Below are positions 1 to 8,538 of a stretch of 64,000 nucleotides of DNA, piece by piece. The position numbers and the translations under genes are program-made. Source of the stretch: Leucobacter komagatae (lineage in GTDB: Bacteria > Actinomycetota > Actinomycetes > Actinomycetales > Microbacteriaceae). Each line of letters opens with the position of its first letter. Position 1 is the first letter of the stretch. The stretch covers positions 2,356,001 through 2,420,000 of the forward strand of contig NZ_VFON01000001.1 of the NCBI RefSeq assembly GCF_006716085.1, written 5' to 3'. The notes under the pieces were generated by a model, which did no database searches, had not been told where the DNA came from, and worked only from the letters and a program-made list of their open reading frames with translations.

Positions 1-791
1 TGGCCGTAGCCCGTGCCGAACAACGCATCGAAGTCACCGATGCGCAGCCACGCGCTCACGATGCCCGACGCGCTCACCGCGATGAACGCGAGCAGCGCGA
101 TCGAGGAGTAGCGGGAGACGAGCAGAGCGAGCCGATCGCGCTTCACGGACTTCGCGATGAAGATGAGTACGAGCAGCCCGCCGAGCCACACCGCCGCGCC
201 GACGAGGTGAACGAGCAACGAGTTCACGGCCTGGCTGTGCCCGGCGGCGCCCGCCGCGTGGCCCTGCTGCGCGAGCGGGAGCGTCGTGAGCAGCCCGAAC
301 ACGAGCACGAGGAGCGTCATGCGGCGCCCGCGCACCGCGAACGCCAGCACGGTGACGACGGCGGCAATGAGCAGCTCCCACAGCCACAGCTGGCCGATCT
401 CGACCTCCGTGACGAACTGCGCGAGGCCCGCGCCGAACGCGGCCGATCCCGAGAACGGCATCGTCGTGATGTCGGAGTAGGTGAGGATGAGGGTCGCGCC
501 CGACGCGACAGTGAGCACGGCGGCCGAGCCAGCGGCGACGTCCATCGCGATGCGGTACTCGGGCCGGTCGACCGCGAACGCCCACACCGCCATCACGAGC
601 GAGCCGACGAGGCCGGCGACCGCGACGTTGACGAGGGTGCGCAAGAGCGGCGAGCCGTAGCGCACGATGGCGCCCGGGTCAGCGAGCTCGCGGGCGTTCG
701 CCGCCCCGCCGATCGAGAGCCCCCAGAACACGGCGGCAAACGTCGCAGCGAGCAGCACGGCAGGGGCGATCACACGAATGAAGCGGGGCAC
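1..791 (-). CDS. CopD-family copper transport / cytochrome oxidase assembly membrane protein (C-terminus outside window)
   Basis: Reads leftward from a GTG at 789-791 and runs off the window; 263 codons are visible with no stop. The protein is strongly hydrophobic, with several membrane helices. The segment VHLVGAAVWLGG at about residues 194-205 is typical of CopD domains, and His178, His185 and His195 are candidate metal ligands. In actinobacteria such proteins are often CopD-CtaG fusions of over 600 residues that move copper across the membrane or help load cytochrome oxidase. The CtaG half, if present, lies outside the window. The family call is fairly firm; the exact role is inferred. Confidence 0.8.
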   Translation of the reverse strand, partial: MPRFIRVIAPAVLLAATFAAVFWGLSIGGAANARELADPGAIVRYGSPLLRTLVNVAVAGLVGSLVMAVWAFAVDRPEYRIAMDVAAGSAAVLTVASGATLILTYSDITTMPFSGSAAFGAGLAQFVTEVEIGQLWLWELLIAAVVTVLAFAVRGRRMTLLVLVFGLLTTLPLAQQGHAAGAAGHSQAVNSLLVHLVGAAVWLGGLLVLIFIAKSVKRDRLALLVSRYSSIALLAFIAVSASGIVSAWLRIGDFDALFGTGYG

Positions 792-841
792 CCCTCTAGC
801 CTACGCGGGCAGACCTGACTACCCGCACCTAAGCTGAGGGC

Positions 842-1549
842 ATGCTGTTTCTTTTTATCGGTGCCGCGATTTTGAACGTCTACGCCGCGACGCTCGTGAT
901 CCTCCGCGCAGCCGTCTACCGCACCCGGCTGTATCGCCCGATGCTCTGGAACATCATGCTCTCGGCGCTGCCGATTCTGCTGCTCGCACTCGCGTTCATC
1001 GCGCTCGTCGGGTTACTGCTGGTGAACCGCCTGCTCGCCTTCGCGATCGTCACCATCCTCGGCGTGGCCTGGCTGCTCATGCTGCCGAACGCAAGCTACC
1101 TCATCACCGAACTCAACCAGTCGCACCGCGCTGAGGGCGACCCTGTGCCGCTCTGGTACGACATCATCCTCGTGATCTCGCTCGCGATGAGCGGGGTGAT
1201 CAACACGATCGTGAACGTGTTCGTGGCGCAGCTGCTCTACTCGGTCGTGATGTTCGACGACCGCGCGGTTTCGTTCTTCAGGCCCCGGTCGATGATCGCG
1301 CTCGCGGTCGTGCTGCTGCTCGTTGGCCTCGGCATGTACCTCGGGCGCTACCTGCGGCTCAACAGCTGGGACGTGCGGCACCCCACCGCCCTCGTGCAGA
1401 AGGTCATCACGCACTTTAGGGAGCGCGGCAACGCGCTCGCGTGCTTCGGCTTCACACTCACCTACGCGCTGTTCATCGGGATCCTGTACCTCACGATCGT
1501 CACCCCGATCGTCGTCGGGATGTACGAGCTCGAGCTCGCCCGCCAGTAA
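842..1549 (+). CDS. DUF1361 integral membrane protein
   Basis: Protein of 235 residues with about seven hydrophobic helices. It matches the DUF1361 pattern: an early WNIMLSALP, then LLMLPNASYLITEL (about residues 78-91), then PLWYDIIL (about 101-108). The family is widespread, membrane-embedded and of unknown function. The ATG at 842 follows a purine-rich stretch. The gene points away from the divergent CopD gene and ends inside a long inverted repeat that probably terminates transcription. Function unknown. Confidence 0.85.
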   Translation: MLFLFIGAAILNVYAATLVILRAAVYRTRLYRPMLWNIMLSALPILLLALAFIALVGLLLVNRLLAFAIVTILGVAWLLMLPNASYLITELNQSHRAEGDPVPLWYDIILVISLAMSGVINTIVNVFVAQLLYSVVMFDDRAVSFFRPRSMIALAVVLLLVGLGMYLGRYLRLNSWDVRHPTALVQKVITHFRERGNALACFGFTLTYALFIGILYLTIVTPIVVGMYELELARQ

Positions 1550-1570
1550 CCCCGGCGGGCGAGCTCGAGC
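1528..1570. terminator. 17-bp perfect inverted repeat spanning a stop codon, probable bidirectional terminator
   Basis: Arms at 1528-1544 and 1554-1570 are perfect reverse complements over 17 bp (GCTCGAGCTCGCCCGCC on the left). The 9-nt loop contains the TAA stop of the DUF1361 gene. It sits between two convergent genes. There is only a weak T-rich tail (GTTTT at about 1579), so termination is inferred from stem strength and position. Confidence 0.6.
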
Positions 1571-1587
1571 GTTCGCGAGTTTTGGGA

Positions 1588-3108
1588 CTACCCGCGGGGC
1601 GCCTGCACCTCGACGCGACCCGTGCGGCGGCGAATCTCAGCCGCGACCTCGCGCGCGTCACCCTCGGGCGCCGTCGACTTACGGTCGGGCCGTGCGATGA
1701 ACAGGTAGAGCAGGCCCGACACCAACACGACGGCGAGGCCGATGAGCACGACGTAGTTCTGGAAGAACGTGCCGCCCGAATCGGGCTTCGCGAGCAGGAT
1801 GATCGCGAACACCCCGTACGCGAGCGCGGCGATGTTCACCACGACGCCGAGGCCACCGAGGCTGAACGGGCCCGCGGGCTTCCAGCCCTTGAAGCGCTGG
1901 CGCAGCGCGGCGAGCACGACCATCTGGAACGCGACGTAGATGCCGAGGATCGCGAACGACGTGACGGGCACGAGCAGTCCGTCATTGAAGTAGATGAGCA
2001 CGCAGATGAGCGCGGGGACGGTGCACGCGACGATGAGCGCGTTCGTCGGCACCTTGCTGCGCTCAGACACCTTCGACAACCAGGTGTGGCCGGGGAGCAT
2101 GCCGTCGCGGGCGAACGAGTACAGCAGTCGCGAGGCCGCGGCCTGCAGGCTGAGCACGCACGACACGAACGCGAGCACCGTCACGACGAGGAAGACCTTC
2201 GCGCCGACTGTGCCGAGCGTTGATTCAAGGATTGCGGGGATCGGGTCAGTGATCTCGCCCGCCACGATGCCCTCGAGATCGGGGGCGGCGAGCACGTAGC
2301 CAGCGAACGAGAACAGCGCGGAGACCGCGCCGACAAGGATCGTCATCATCATCGCGCGCGGGATGCGCCTGGCGGGGTCTGCGACCTCTTCGGCGACGTC
2401 GCCGCAGGCCTCAAACCCGTAGAACAGGAACAGGCCGGCGAGCGCCGACGCGAGGAAGACCGGCAGGTACGAGCCGTCGCCCTCAGTGCCCATCGTGTCG
2501 AAGAAGACCGAGAACTCGTGCTTGCGCTGGAAAAGCAGCAGGTAGAGGCCGAGGCCGATCACGCCGATGAGTTCGGCGGCGAGGCCGATCCTGGCGATGC
2601 GCGCGAGCCACTTCGTACCCGAGAAGTTGATCGCGAGCGCGAAGAGCAGCAGGCCGAGACCCGTGAAGAGTGTCGTCTCGGGGGTGAGCTCGATGCCGAA
2701 CAGGCTCGTGATGAACCCGGCGCCGAACTCGGCGACCGAGGTGATCGTCACGATCATCGCCCAGATGTAGACCCAAGCAGCCATCCACGCGTAGCGGCGG
2801 CCCCAGAGCCTGCGCGCCCAGGGGTAGACGCCGCCGTGGATCGGGTACTGCGAGACGACCTCGCCGAACACGAGCGAGACGAGTAGCTGCCCGCAGGCCA
2901 CGATAACGATCCACCAGATCGAGGGCGGGCCGCCCGTCGAGAGGGCCATCGCGAGCAGCGAGTAGACGCCGACGAGGGGCGAGAGGTACGTGAAGCCGAG
3001 GGCGAAGTTGGCCCAAAGGCTCATCGAGCGGTCAAACTTGCCCTCGTAGCCGAGAACGGAGAGGTGCTCGTCGTCGGCGAGACGCGCACTCGGTGGGGTT
3101 GCAGACAT
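1588..3108 (-). CDS. APC-superfamily amino acid / amine permease
   Basis: Protein of 506 residues with about 12 membrane helices and a polar N-terminus. The early helix LGFTYLSPLVGVYSLLAMAL and the downstream GEVVSQYPIHGGVYPWARRLWG segment are hallmarks of amino acid-polyamine-organocation permeases, resembling GABA or choline-type bacterial members. The likely role is proton- or sodium-coupled import of an amino acid or amine; the substrate cannot be read from sequence. The ATG at 3106-3108 is preceded by a purine-rich AAGGCAAGG. No catabolic partner gene is adjacent, so no substrate is implied by context. Confidence 0.88.
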   Translation of the reverse strand: MSATPPSARLADDEHLSVLGYEGKFDRSMSLWANFALGFTYLSPLVGVYSLLAMALSTGGPPSIWWIVIVACGQLLVSLVFGEVVSQYPIHGGVYPWARRLWGRRYAWMAAWVYIWAMIVTITSVAEFGAGFITSLFGIELTPETTLFTGLGLLLFALAINFSGTKWLARIARIGLAAELIGVIGLGLYLLLFQRKHEFSVFFDTMGTEGDGSYLPVFLASALAGLFLFYGFEACGDVAEEVADPARRIPRAMMMTILVGAVSALFSFAGYVLAAPDLEGIVAGEITDPIPAILESTLGTVGAKVFLVVTVLAFVSCVLSLQAAASRLLYSFARDGMLPGHTWLSKVSERSKVPTNALIVACTVPALICVLIYFNDGLLVPVTSFAILGIYVAFQMVVLAALRQRFKGWKPAGPFSLGGLGVVVNIAALAYGVFAIILLAKPDSGGTFFQNYVVLIGLAVVLVSGLLYLFIARPDRKSTAPEGDAREVAAEIRRRTGRVEVQAPRG

Positions 3109-3285
3109 AGCGATGCCTTGCCTTTCTGATCTTCGTTGATCTGGGCTCTCCCGAGCCCTGAGAGCAGCGTAGAGCCCCAGGCCGGGGGACGCTGCCGCGA
3201 CTTCGCCCTGGATGGGTCGCGGTGACTGTGCAAGGAGTGCGCTGCGAAACTCTGTGAAGTGTGCTGCGCGTCAGCGCTGAGGCGG

Positions 3286-4329
3286 CTACCAGCGGTTGCG
3301 CACGTCCTCGGCCCAGCCCGTGATCCCTTCGAAGCAGATCTCCTCGCCGGCCGCGGTGCGGAACGTGCCTGCCCACTCGCCGAAGCACTGATCGGTTCTG
3401 CCGGCCAGCACGCCAAGGTTCGTGCGGCTACGTTTCACGTGAAAAGGTGTGAACACCGCGTCGAGCCCGCCGCCCCGCACCCGCCAGGGCCGCCGCCAGT
3501 GGTCGAGGTCATACTCCCAGGCCGTCTCGCCGTGAATCTTGTGCATCACCCCGTCAACGAAGAACGCGTTCTCCGATACCCCGGTGCCCGCGGTCCAGCG
3601 CGCCCCGACCTGCACCCCGATGACCCTGCCGCACGCTCGGCCAGAGCCCGCGCCCCAGTTCCACGCAATACTGTAGGGCCAGCGACCGCGCCCGTGGTCG
3701 AGCACGGCCCAGCTCTCCCCCGCAGGCAGGTCGGTCACGGCGCCACCGACCGTGAGCGTGCCCGTCGCTGGCCGGGCGACGTCTTTGACCGTGTACTGGA
3801 AGCGGCGCTCGCTCCACGGCACCACGAGGGCGAGCCGTTCGTGCCCCTCGGGCAGCGACGCAATGACGTCGAAGGAGACTCCCTCAATCTCGGCGCGCAC
3901 TCGGGTTCCGCCGGGCACCTCGTCGATGTCGATCGAGAGCCCCGCCGAGCGCATGCTTGAGGCGCCCCGCTCGAGGGTCGGCGCGAGTTCGGCCCCCCTC
4001 GGCGGAATCACGGCGCCCGCCTTGCCCCACTCCTGCCCGGTTTCGCGATCGAACACCCACACCTCGGGCACGCAGGCATAGTCAATCGACGAAACCGTGG
4101 CCGCCAAGATGTGGGTCGGGGTGACGACGTTCCAGTACTCCCACCGCTTGTTCCGGCCCCGGCCCGCGCCAAGCCCGCTCGTGTCAATGATGGGCTGCGG
4201 CGCCCACCCAACCGCCGCGGGGTTGAGGGTGCCGTCGGGGTGCACGAGCACTGTCGGCCCGGCGATCCGCGGCTCGTCGCCCACCCGCTCAGCTGGGGCC
4301 GCGTGTATTGGGACTTCGTCGTCGGTCAT
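3286..4329 (-). CDS. DUF2804 domain protein
   Basis: Protein of 347 residues that matches the DUF2804 family over its full length. Features include the N-terminal NKRWEYWNVVTPTHILAATV segment (about residues 60-79), a central SERRFQYTVKD, and the conserved WAVLDHGRGRWPYSIAWNWG stretch near residue 205. No signal peptide or membrane helix is seen, so it is probably cytoplasmic. DUF2804 has no established reaction. It starts with ATG at 4327-4329 with little Shine-Dalgarno signal and is divergent from the downstream lipoprotein gene. Confidence 0.8.
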   Translation of the reverse strand: MTDDEVPIHAAPAERVGDEPRIAGPTVLVHPDGTLNPAAVGWAPQPIIDTSGLGAGRGRNKRWEYWNVVTPTHILAATVSSIDYACVPEVWVFDRETGQEWGKAGAVIPPRGAELAPTLERGASSMRSAGLSIDIDEVPGGTRVRAEIEGVSFDVIASLPEGHERLALVVPWSERRFQYTVKDVARPATGTLTVGGAVTDLPAGESWAVLDHGRGRWPYSIAWNWGAGSGRACGRVIGVQVGARWTAGTGVSENAFFVDGVMHKIHGETAWEYDLDHWRRPWRVRGGGLDAVFTPFHVKRSRTNLGVLAGRTDQCFGEWAGTFRTAAGEEICFEGITGWAEDVRNRW

Positions 4330-4469
4330 GGAGCGAGTCTAGACCCGCCGGTACGCGTGCCCGCCACCCCCAAACGGGTGAGGCCCGACCCCGCTCGGCC
4401 AACCTGCGGGAAGCTGCGGAATACTTGAGACTGCGGCGAGCGCACCCCTCGCGCGCGGAGAGGTCACGC

Positions 4470-5366
4470 ATGAGCCGAGCACCGCACCACCCTCGCCGCA
4501 CCGCGCAGGCGGCATTCGCTGCGGCGGCTGCCATCGCTGCGGCCGCGATCCTTGTCACCGCCGGGTGTTCGTCGCCAGGCCCGGGCCCGGCGGCCTCGGG
4601 CGCTCCTGCGGAGGGCCCCGCAGACTCCCGCATCGTGCTCCCGCCAGCGGGAGCAGTTCCCGACTACCAGCTCGGCGGGGCCTACGACCCCGCCCCCGGG
4701 GTCGGCGTCGTCGGCCGAGATCGCACGGCGCAGCCCGCGCCCGGCGTGTACTCGATCTGCTACGTGAACGGCTTCCAGACCCAGCCCGACGAGCTCGATG
4801 TCTGGCCCGATGAGACGCTGCTGCGGGGATCCGACGGCGAACTGTTCGTCGATCCCGATTGGCCTGATGAGGTGCTGCTCGACACGTCGACCGCGAGCGC
4901 GCGTGACGCGATCCACGCGATCATCTCGGAGTGGGTCGAGGGCTGCGCTCGCGACGGTTTCGACGCCGTCGAGTTCGACAACCTCGACTCGTACACCCGC
5001 GCCGACGGCGAGCTCACGCTCGAGGGGAATCTCGCGCTCGCGAGCGCGCTCGTCGACACCGCGCACCGGGCTGGGCTCGCGGCGGGTCAGAAGAACTCGC
5101 CCGCCGCGGCCACCGCGCTGCGCCGCGACGCCGGTTTCGACTTCGCGGTCACCGAGGAGTGCAGCGTGTTTGGTGAGTGCGCCGACTACACGGAGGTCTA
5201 CGGCGACCACGTCATCGACATCGAGTACACGGACGCGCTGCCGCGCCCGTTCACCGAGATGTGCGCGGCCTCGGACGCGCCGGCCTCGATGGTGCTGCGT
5301 GACAAACCGCTCAGCACACCGGACGACCCTGGGTACGCGTTCGAGACCTGCCCAGCTGGCAGCTAG
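4470..5366 (+). CDS. GH114-like (endo-alpha-1,4-polygalactosaminidase family) lipoprotein
   Basis: Starts at the ATG at 4470 behind GGAGAGG; an in-frame extension further upstream has no ribosome site and would bury the signal peptide. The 298-residue product opens with an Arg-rich n-region, an Ala-rich helix and a lipobox ending LVTAGC, so it is exported and lipid-anchored. The body matches the GH114 / TM1410 TIM-barrel family: VYSICYVNG, then GFDAVEFDNLDSY carrying the acidic residues expected at the active site, then GLAAGQKNS. Family members cleave galactosaminogalactan-type polymers. The substrate here is not known, and a cell-surface polysaccharide is plausible. Confidence 0.8.
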   Translation: MSRAPHHPRRTAQAAFAAAAAIAAAAILVTAGCSSPGPGPAASGAPAEGPADSRIVLPPAGAVPDYQLGGAYDPAPGVGVVGRDRTAQPAPGVYSICYVNGFQTQPDELDVWPDETLLRGSDGELFVDPDWPDEVLLDTSTASARDAIHAIISEWVEGCARDGFDAVEFDNLDSYTRADGELTLEGNLALASALVDTAHRAGLAAGQKNSPAAATALRRDAGFDFAVTEECSVFGECADYTEVYGDHVIDIEYTDALPRPFTEMCAASDAPASMVLRDKPLSTPDDPGYAFETCPAGS

Positions 5367-5369
5367 CGG

Positions 5370-6296
5370 CTAGTTCGCCGTGAGCAGGTCGTCGGCGGTG
5401 GCTCCGGGGAGCGCCAGCGTCACCTGCGTGCCCCAGGGGTCAGCGACGACGATCGAGCGGCCGGTGTCGGCGAACTCGAGCCCGCGCCCGCTCAACCGTG
5501 CGGCGAGCGCGTCAAGATCGTCTCGCGCGGGCAGCGTGATGGCGACGTCCGCGAGGCCCAGGCGCGCGGCGCGCGGGCCTGCGCCCTGACTGTTCCAGAC
5601 GTTCATCGCGACGTGGTGGTGGTAGCCACCGGCCGACGCGAACAGGGCCGAAGGGATTCCGGTTGCCGTCGCCTCGAACCCGAGCGCATCGACGTAGAAG
5701 TCGCGCGCCCGCGCCACGTTCCCGACCTGCAGGTGCACGTGACCGACGCTGCCTGCCTGCCGCGCGGCCTCCGCGAGCACCCGCTCGTCGAGGTGCTTCT
5801 GCAGGTACGCGTTCGGGTCGAGAAAGAGCGTGTCCATCAGGATCTCGCCGCGGTCGTATCGCCACGCGGCGCGCGGGCGGTCGACGTAGAGCTCGATGCC
5901 GTTCCCCTCCGGGTCAGTGAAGTAGAACGCCTCGCTGACGAGGTGGTCACTCGACCCGGCGAAGCGGCTTCTCGGATCCTGAGCCGCCCGATACACCGTC
6001 GCCGCGAGGCTTGGTGCGTCTTCGAAGAGGAAGGCGGTGTGGAACAGGCCGGCGTCTCGCGGGTTGAGCTCCGGGAGGTCGGGGGTGTGGATCAGGCGCA
6101 CCATCGGCACGGCGCCGCGACCGAGCACCCGGTGGACCTCGCCTCCGACCACGCGTTCTTCGAGCGGCTCAAGCGCGAGGGCGCTCGCGTAGTAGTCCCC
6201 CATGAGCGCGAGGTCGCCGACCCGGAGGGTCACCGCGTCCATCGCGAGGCCCGCGGAGAGCGTGCGCTCTGGCACCGCTGCAGTGTCCTGTTCCAT
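5370..6296 (-). CDS. Tandem VOC-domain dioxygenase / glyoxalase-fold protein
   Basis: Protein of 308 residues with two vicinal-oxygen-chelate modules. The first starts near residue 18 (MDAVTLRVGDLALMGDYY); the second starts near 183 (GSVGHVHLQVGNVARARDFY). Metal-binding His and Glu candidates sit in GLFHTAF, NGIELYVD, GHVHLQV and YHHHVAMN. The arrangement resembles ring-cleaving extradiol dioxygenases of the catechol-2,3-dioxygenase type. It lies 71 bp behind the reductase gene and is probably co-transcribed with it from the MarR-operator region. A role in quinone or catechol detoxification is inferred from that context. Confidence 0.85.
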   Translation of the reverse strand: MEQDTAAVPERTLSAGLAMDAVTLRVGDLALMGDYYASALALEPLEERVVGGEVHRVLGRGAVPMVRLIHTPDLPELNPRDAGLFHTAFLFEDAPSLAATVYRAAQDPRSRFAGSSDHLVSEAFYFTDPEGNGIELYVDRPRAAWRYDRGEILMDTLFLDPNAYLQKHLDERVLAEAARQAGSVGHVHLQVGNVARARDFYVDALGFEATATGIPSALFASAGGYHHHVAMNVWNSQGAGPRAARLGLADVAITLPARDDLDALAARLSGRGLEFADTGRSIVVADPWGTQVTLALPGATADDLLTAN

Positions 6297-6367
6297 GATT
6301 TCCTTTCGTGGGGCGGACCGAGAGTGTCGCCCCGCCCGACTTGCGGTTCGCCCCCTGGTTGCTTTTG

Positions 6368-6952
6368 CTAGTTGTTGAGCCCGAAGCCACCGGCCCAGGA
6401 GATCTTTTCGCTGGCTGCGAGCGTGAGCTGCAGGAAGCCGAGCGACTCGAGCTCGTGTGCGCGCTTCAGCGATCCTGCATCGACGGCGGCGAGGCCACCC
6501 GCGGTGACTGCGGCTCCGAGTGCGCTCTTCGCTGCGGCGTCGTCGCCAGCGATGAGGACCGTTGTCACGGTCTCGCTCGCCTCGCCAACCTTGCCCGACG
6601 CGAGCGTCGCTGCGAAGTTCGTGTTGAACGCTTTGAGCACCTTGGCCGCGGGGAGCGCGCGCTGCAGTTCGGCGGCGGCCGAACTGCCCACGGGCACCAC
6701 GAGCTCGTCGAAGGTCTCAAAGTTCAGCGGGTTCGTAATGTCGACGATCACCTTTTCTGCGAGCTGGTCGCCGTAGTTCGCGACGATCTCGGTAATTGCC
6801 GGGTACGGAACCGCGAGGATGACGGTTTCGCCCGAGATCGTCGCGGTGGTGTCACCGCTCGACACGTGCGCGACCTCTGCGCCGCCCGCAGTGAGAACGC
6901 CGGCGATCGCGGTCGCCATATTGCCCGTGCCGAAGATTGTGAATGAAGCCAT
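6368..6952 (-). CDS. NAD(P)-binding F420-dependent-reductase-like protein
   Basis: The start is the ATG at 6950-6952, behind an AGGAGGAGAA ribosome site; longer in-frame extensions are rejected because they read through the operator region. The 194-residue product begins MASFTIFGTGNMATAIAG, a GxGxxA dinucleotide motif, and continues with VILAVPYPAI and VDITNPL, as in NADPH:F420 oxidoreductase-fold proteins. FNTNFAATL occupies the position of the family's KAFN motif. It probably reduces or oxidises a small substrate using NADP. It is first in a two-gene unit with the VOC protein and divergent from the marR gene. Confidence 0.82.
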   Translation of the reverse strand: MASFTIFGTGNMATAIAGVLTAGGAEVAHVSSGDTTATISGETVILAVPYPAITEIVANYGDQLAEKVIVDITNPLNFETFDELVVPVGSSAAAELQRALPAAKVLKAFNTNFAATLASGKVGEASETVTTVLIAGDDAAAKSALGAAVTAGGLAAVDAGSLKRAHELESLGFLQLTLAASEKISWAGGFGLNN

Positions 6953-7016
6953 GATGTTCTCCTCCTGTGATCGTCCGGTGCGCCGCGAATGTGCGGCTCC
7001 TGGGTCACCCACCCCA

Positions 7017-7073
7017 TTTAGTTGTGGGTACAACTAATATGGTAACCACACTTTGGTTGTACATGCAACTAAA
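7017..7073. promoter_or_regulatory. Twin palindromic operators between reductase and marR genes
   Basis: Two 22-bp dyads with the same layout occur: TTTAGTTG-N6-CAACTAAT at 7017-7038 and TTTGGTTG-N6-CAACTAAA at 7052-7073. Their centres are 35 bp apart. They lie between the divergent reductase start (6952) and the marR start (7090), where a MarR dimer pair would repress both directions. The stretch is markedly AT-rich compared with the genes around it. That the sites bind this MarR protein is inferred from position and symmetry. Confidence 0.75.
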
Positions 7074-7089
7074 TTGCTAGAATGGAGTC

Positions 7090-7683
7090 ATGGCCTCCCT
7101 TTCTCGCCCCGAGCGCGTCGCGATCGCGCGGCTGCACGCTCTCCTTGAGCTGCTCCCGACCGCCCTTGACAAGCGGCTCAGCGAGGCCGGGGTTACCGCG
7201 TTTGAGCACACGCTGCTCACGGCGCTCGCCGAGCGTGAGGGCAACCGCATGCGGCTCAGTGAGTTGGCGCGGAAGACGAACGCGACCCTCCCCCGCATCT
7301 CTCGCGTCGCGACGTCACTCGAGAAGCGCGGGCTCATTGAGCGCTCCCCCTGCCCCGAAGACGGGCGGGCAACGAACGCGGTGCTCACCGCATCCGGCGC
7401 CGAGGTCCACGAGCGCTCGCGCGAGCTCTACGCTGACGCGGTGCGCGAACTCGTACTCGAGGGGCTCAAGTCCTTGCCGGGTGATGGCGTTGCGCAGCTC
7501 ACCGATCTGACGTTGGCGGTGCTCACGAGCCTTGATCCTGACCATCCGCGCCACCCGCGCGCGACAAGCCCGGCGAGCGACGCCGCGGCCTGCGCGGCTG
7601 ACCCCGTCTGCGCCGCCGACCCTGCCCCCGCGGCTGACCCTGTCTGCGCCGCCGACCCCGACCTCGAAGGCCAACACGCATGA
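7090..7683 (+). CDS. MarR-family transcriptional regulator with Cys-containing repeat tail
   Basis: Protein of 197 residues. A winged helix-turn-helix covers about residues 35-115 (LSELARKTNATLPRISRVATSLEKRGLIER, then the wing DGRATNAVLTASG). The last ~30 residues are unusual: four 6-residue units of the form CAADPV, CAADPA, PAADPV, CAADPD (about 168-191), giving Cys168, Cys174 and Cys186. The DNA below is a tandem repeat, so the tail may be a recent expansion. The gene is divergent from the reductase/VOC unit across two matching palindromes and overlaps the next gene by 4 bp (ATGA). Likely autoregulated; a redox or electrophile signal is a guess. Confidence 0.85.
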   Translation: MASLSRPERVAIARLHALLELLPTALDKRLSEAGVTAFEHTLLTALAEREGNRMRLSELARKTNATLPRISRVATSLEKRGLIERSPCPEDGRATNAVLTASGAEVHERSRELYADAVRELVLEGLKSLPGDGVAQLTDLTLAVLTSLDPDHPRHPRATSPASDAAACAADPVCAADPAPAADPVCAADPDLEGQHA

Positions 7684-8516
7684 GCACCTCTGACTACCTT
7701 GCAGCGAACGAGGCGAACTGGGACGATAGGGCGCCCCTCCACGCCGCCCGCGACGGCTCGGGGTACGGGGTCGACCGGTACATCGACGATCCGGCCGCAC
7801 TCTCGGAGGTCGTGAAGTTCGACCGCCCGCTGCTCGGCGACATTGCGGGGCTCACCGCCGTGCACCTGCAGTGCCACATCGGCACCGACACGATCTCGCT
7901 CGCCCGCCTCGGCGCGACAGTCACCGGGCTCGACTTTTCGGCAGAGTCGGTCGCCGAGGCCCGCAAGCTCGCCGCAGACACCGGCGACGCGGTTGAGTTC
8001 GTCCGCTCCGATGTGCACCGCGCGCTCGACGTGCTGCCCGCCGCCGCGTTCGACCTCGTCTATACGGGCGTCGGGGCGCTCTGCTGGCTGCCGCGCATCA
8101 CAGACTGGGCCGCGGTTGTGGCCGGTCTGCTCGCTCCGGGCGGGACGCTGCACTTGCGCGAGGCGCACCCGATCCTGTGGGCGATGGATGAGTCGGTGAC
8201 CACCGACCTCGCGCTGCGCTACCCCTACTTCGAGCAGGTCGACCCGCTCGAGTGGGACGATGCTGAGACGTACGTGGAGAGCTCAACCCCGCTGACCGCT
8301 ACGAAGACGTACGAGTGGAACCACTCGCTCGGCGAGATCGTGACGGCCCTCATTGAGAGCGGGCTGCGCATCGAGGCGCTCGTTGAGCACCAGAGCGTGC
8401 CTTGGGAGGCGCTTCCCGGCCAGATGACGCTCGGCGATGACGGCGAGTGGCGCCTGACGGAGCGCGCGGGCGTGGCACCCCTGAGCTACACGCTGCGCGC
8501 GGTGAAAACGGCGTAG
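7680..8516 (+). CDS. Class I SAM-dependent methyltransferase
   Basis: Protein of 278 residues starting at an ATG that overlaps the marR stop as ATGA, so translation is coupled. It has a Rossmann-type methyltransferase core: motif I AVHLQCHIGTDTISLARLG (about residues 60-78), the acidic end of strand 2 in VTGLDFS, and motif IV FDLVYTGVGALCWL. The C-terminal half (HPILWAMDE, YEWNHSLGEIV) resembles small-molecule methyltransferases rather than RNA or protein enzymes. The substrate is unknown. Co-expression with a MarR regulator suggests modification of a toxic or signalling compound. Confidence 0.85.
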   Translation: MSTSDYLAANEANWDDRAPLHAARDGSGYGVDRYIDDPAALSEVVKFDRPLLGDIAGLTAVHLQCHIGTDTISLARLGATVTGLDFSAESVAEARKLAADTGDAVEFVRSDVHRALDVLPAAAFDLVYTGVGALCWLPRITDWAAVVAGLLAPGGTLHLREAHPILWAMDESVTTDLALRYPYFEQVDPLEWDDAETYVESSTPLTATKTYEWNHSLGEIVTALIESGLRIEALVEHQSVPWEALPGQMTLGDDGEWRLTERAGVAPLSYTLRAVKTA

Positions 8517-8538
8517 GTGGCGCAGCCGGGATGCGCCG

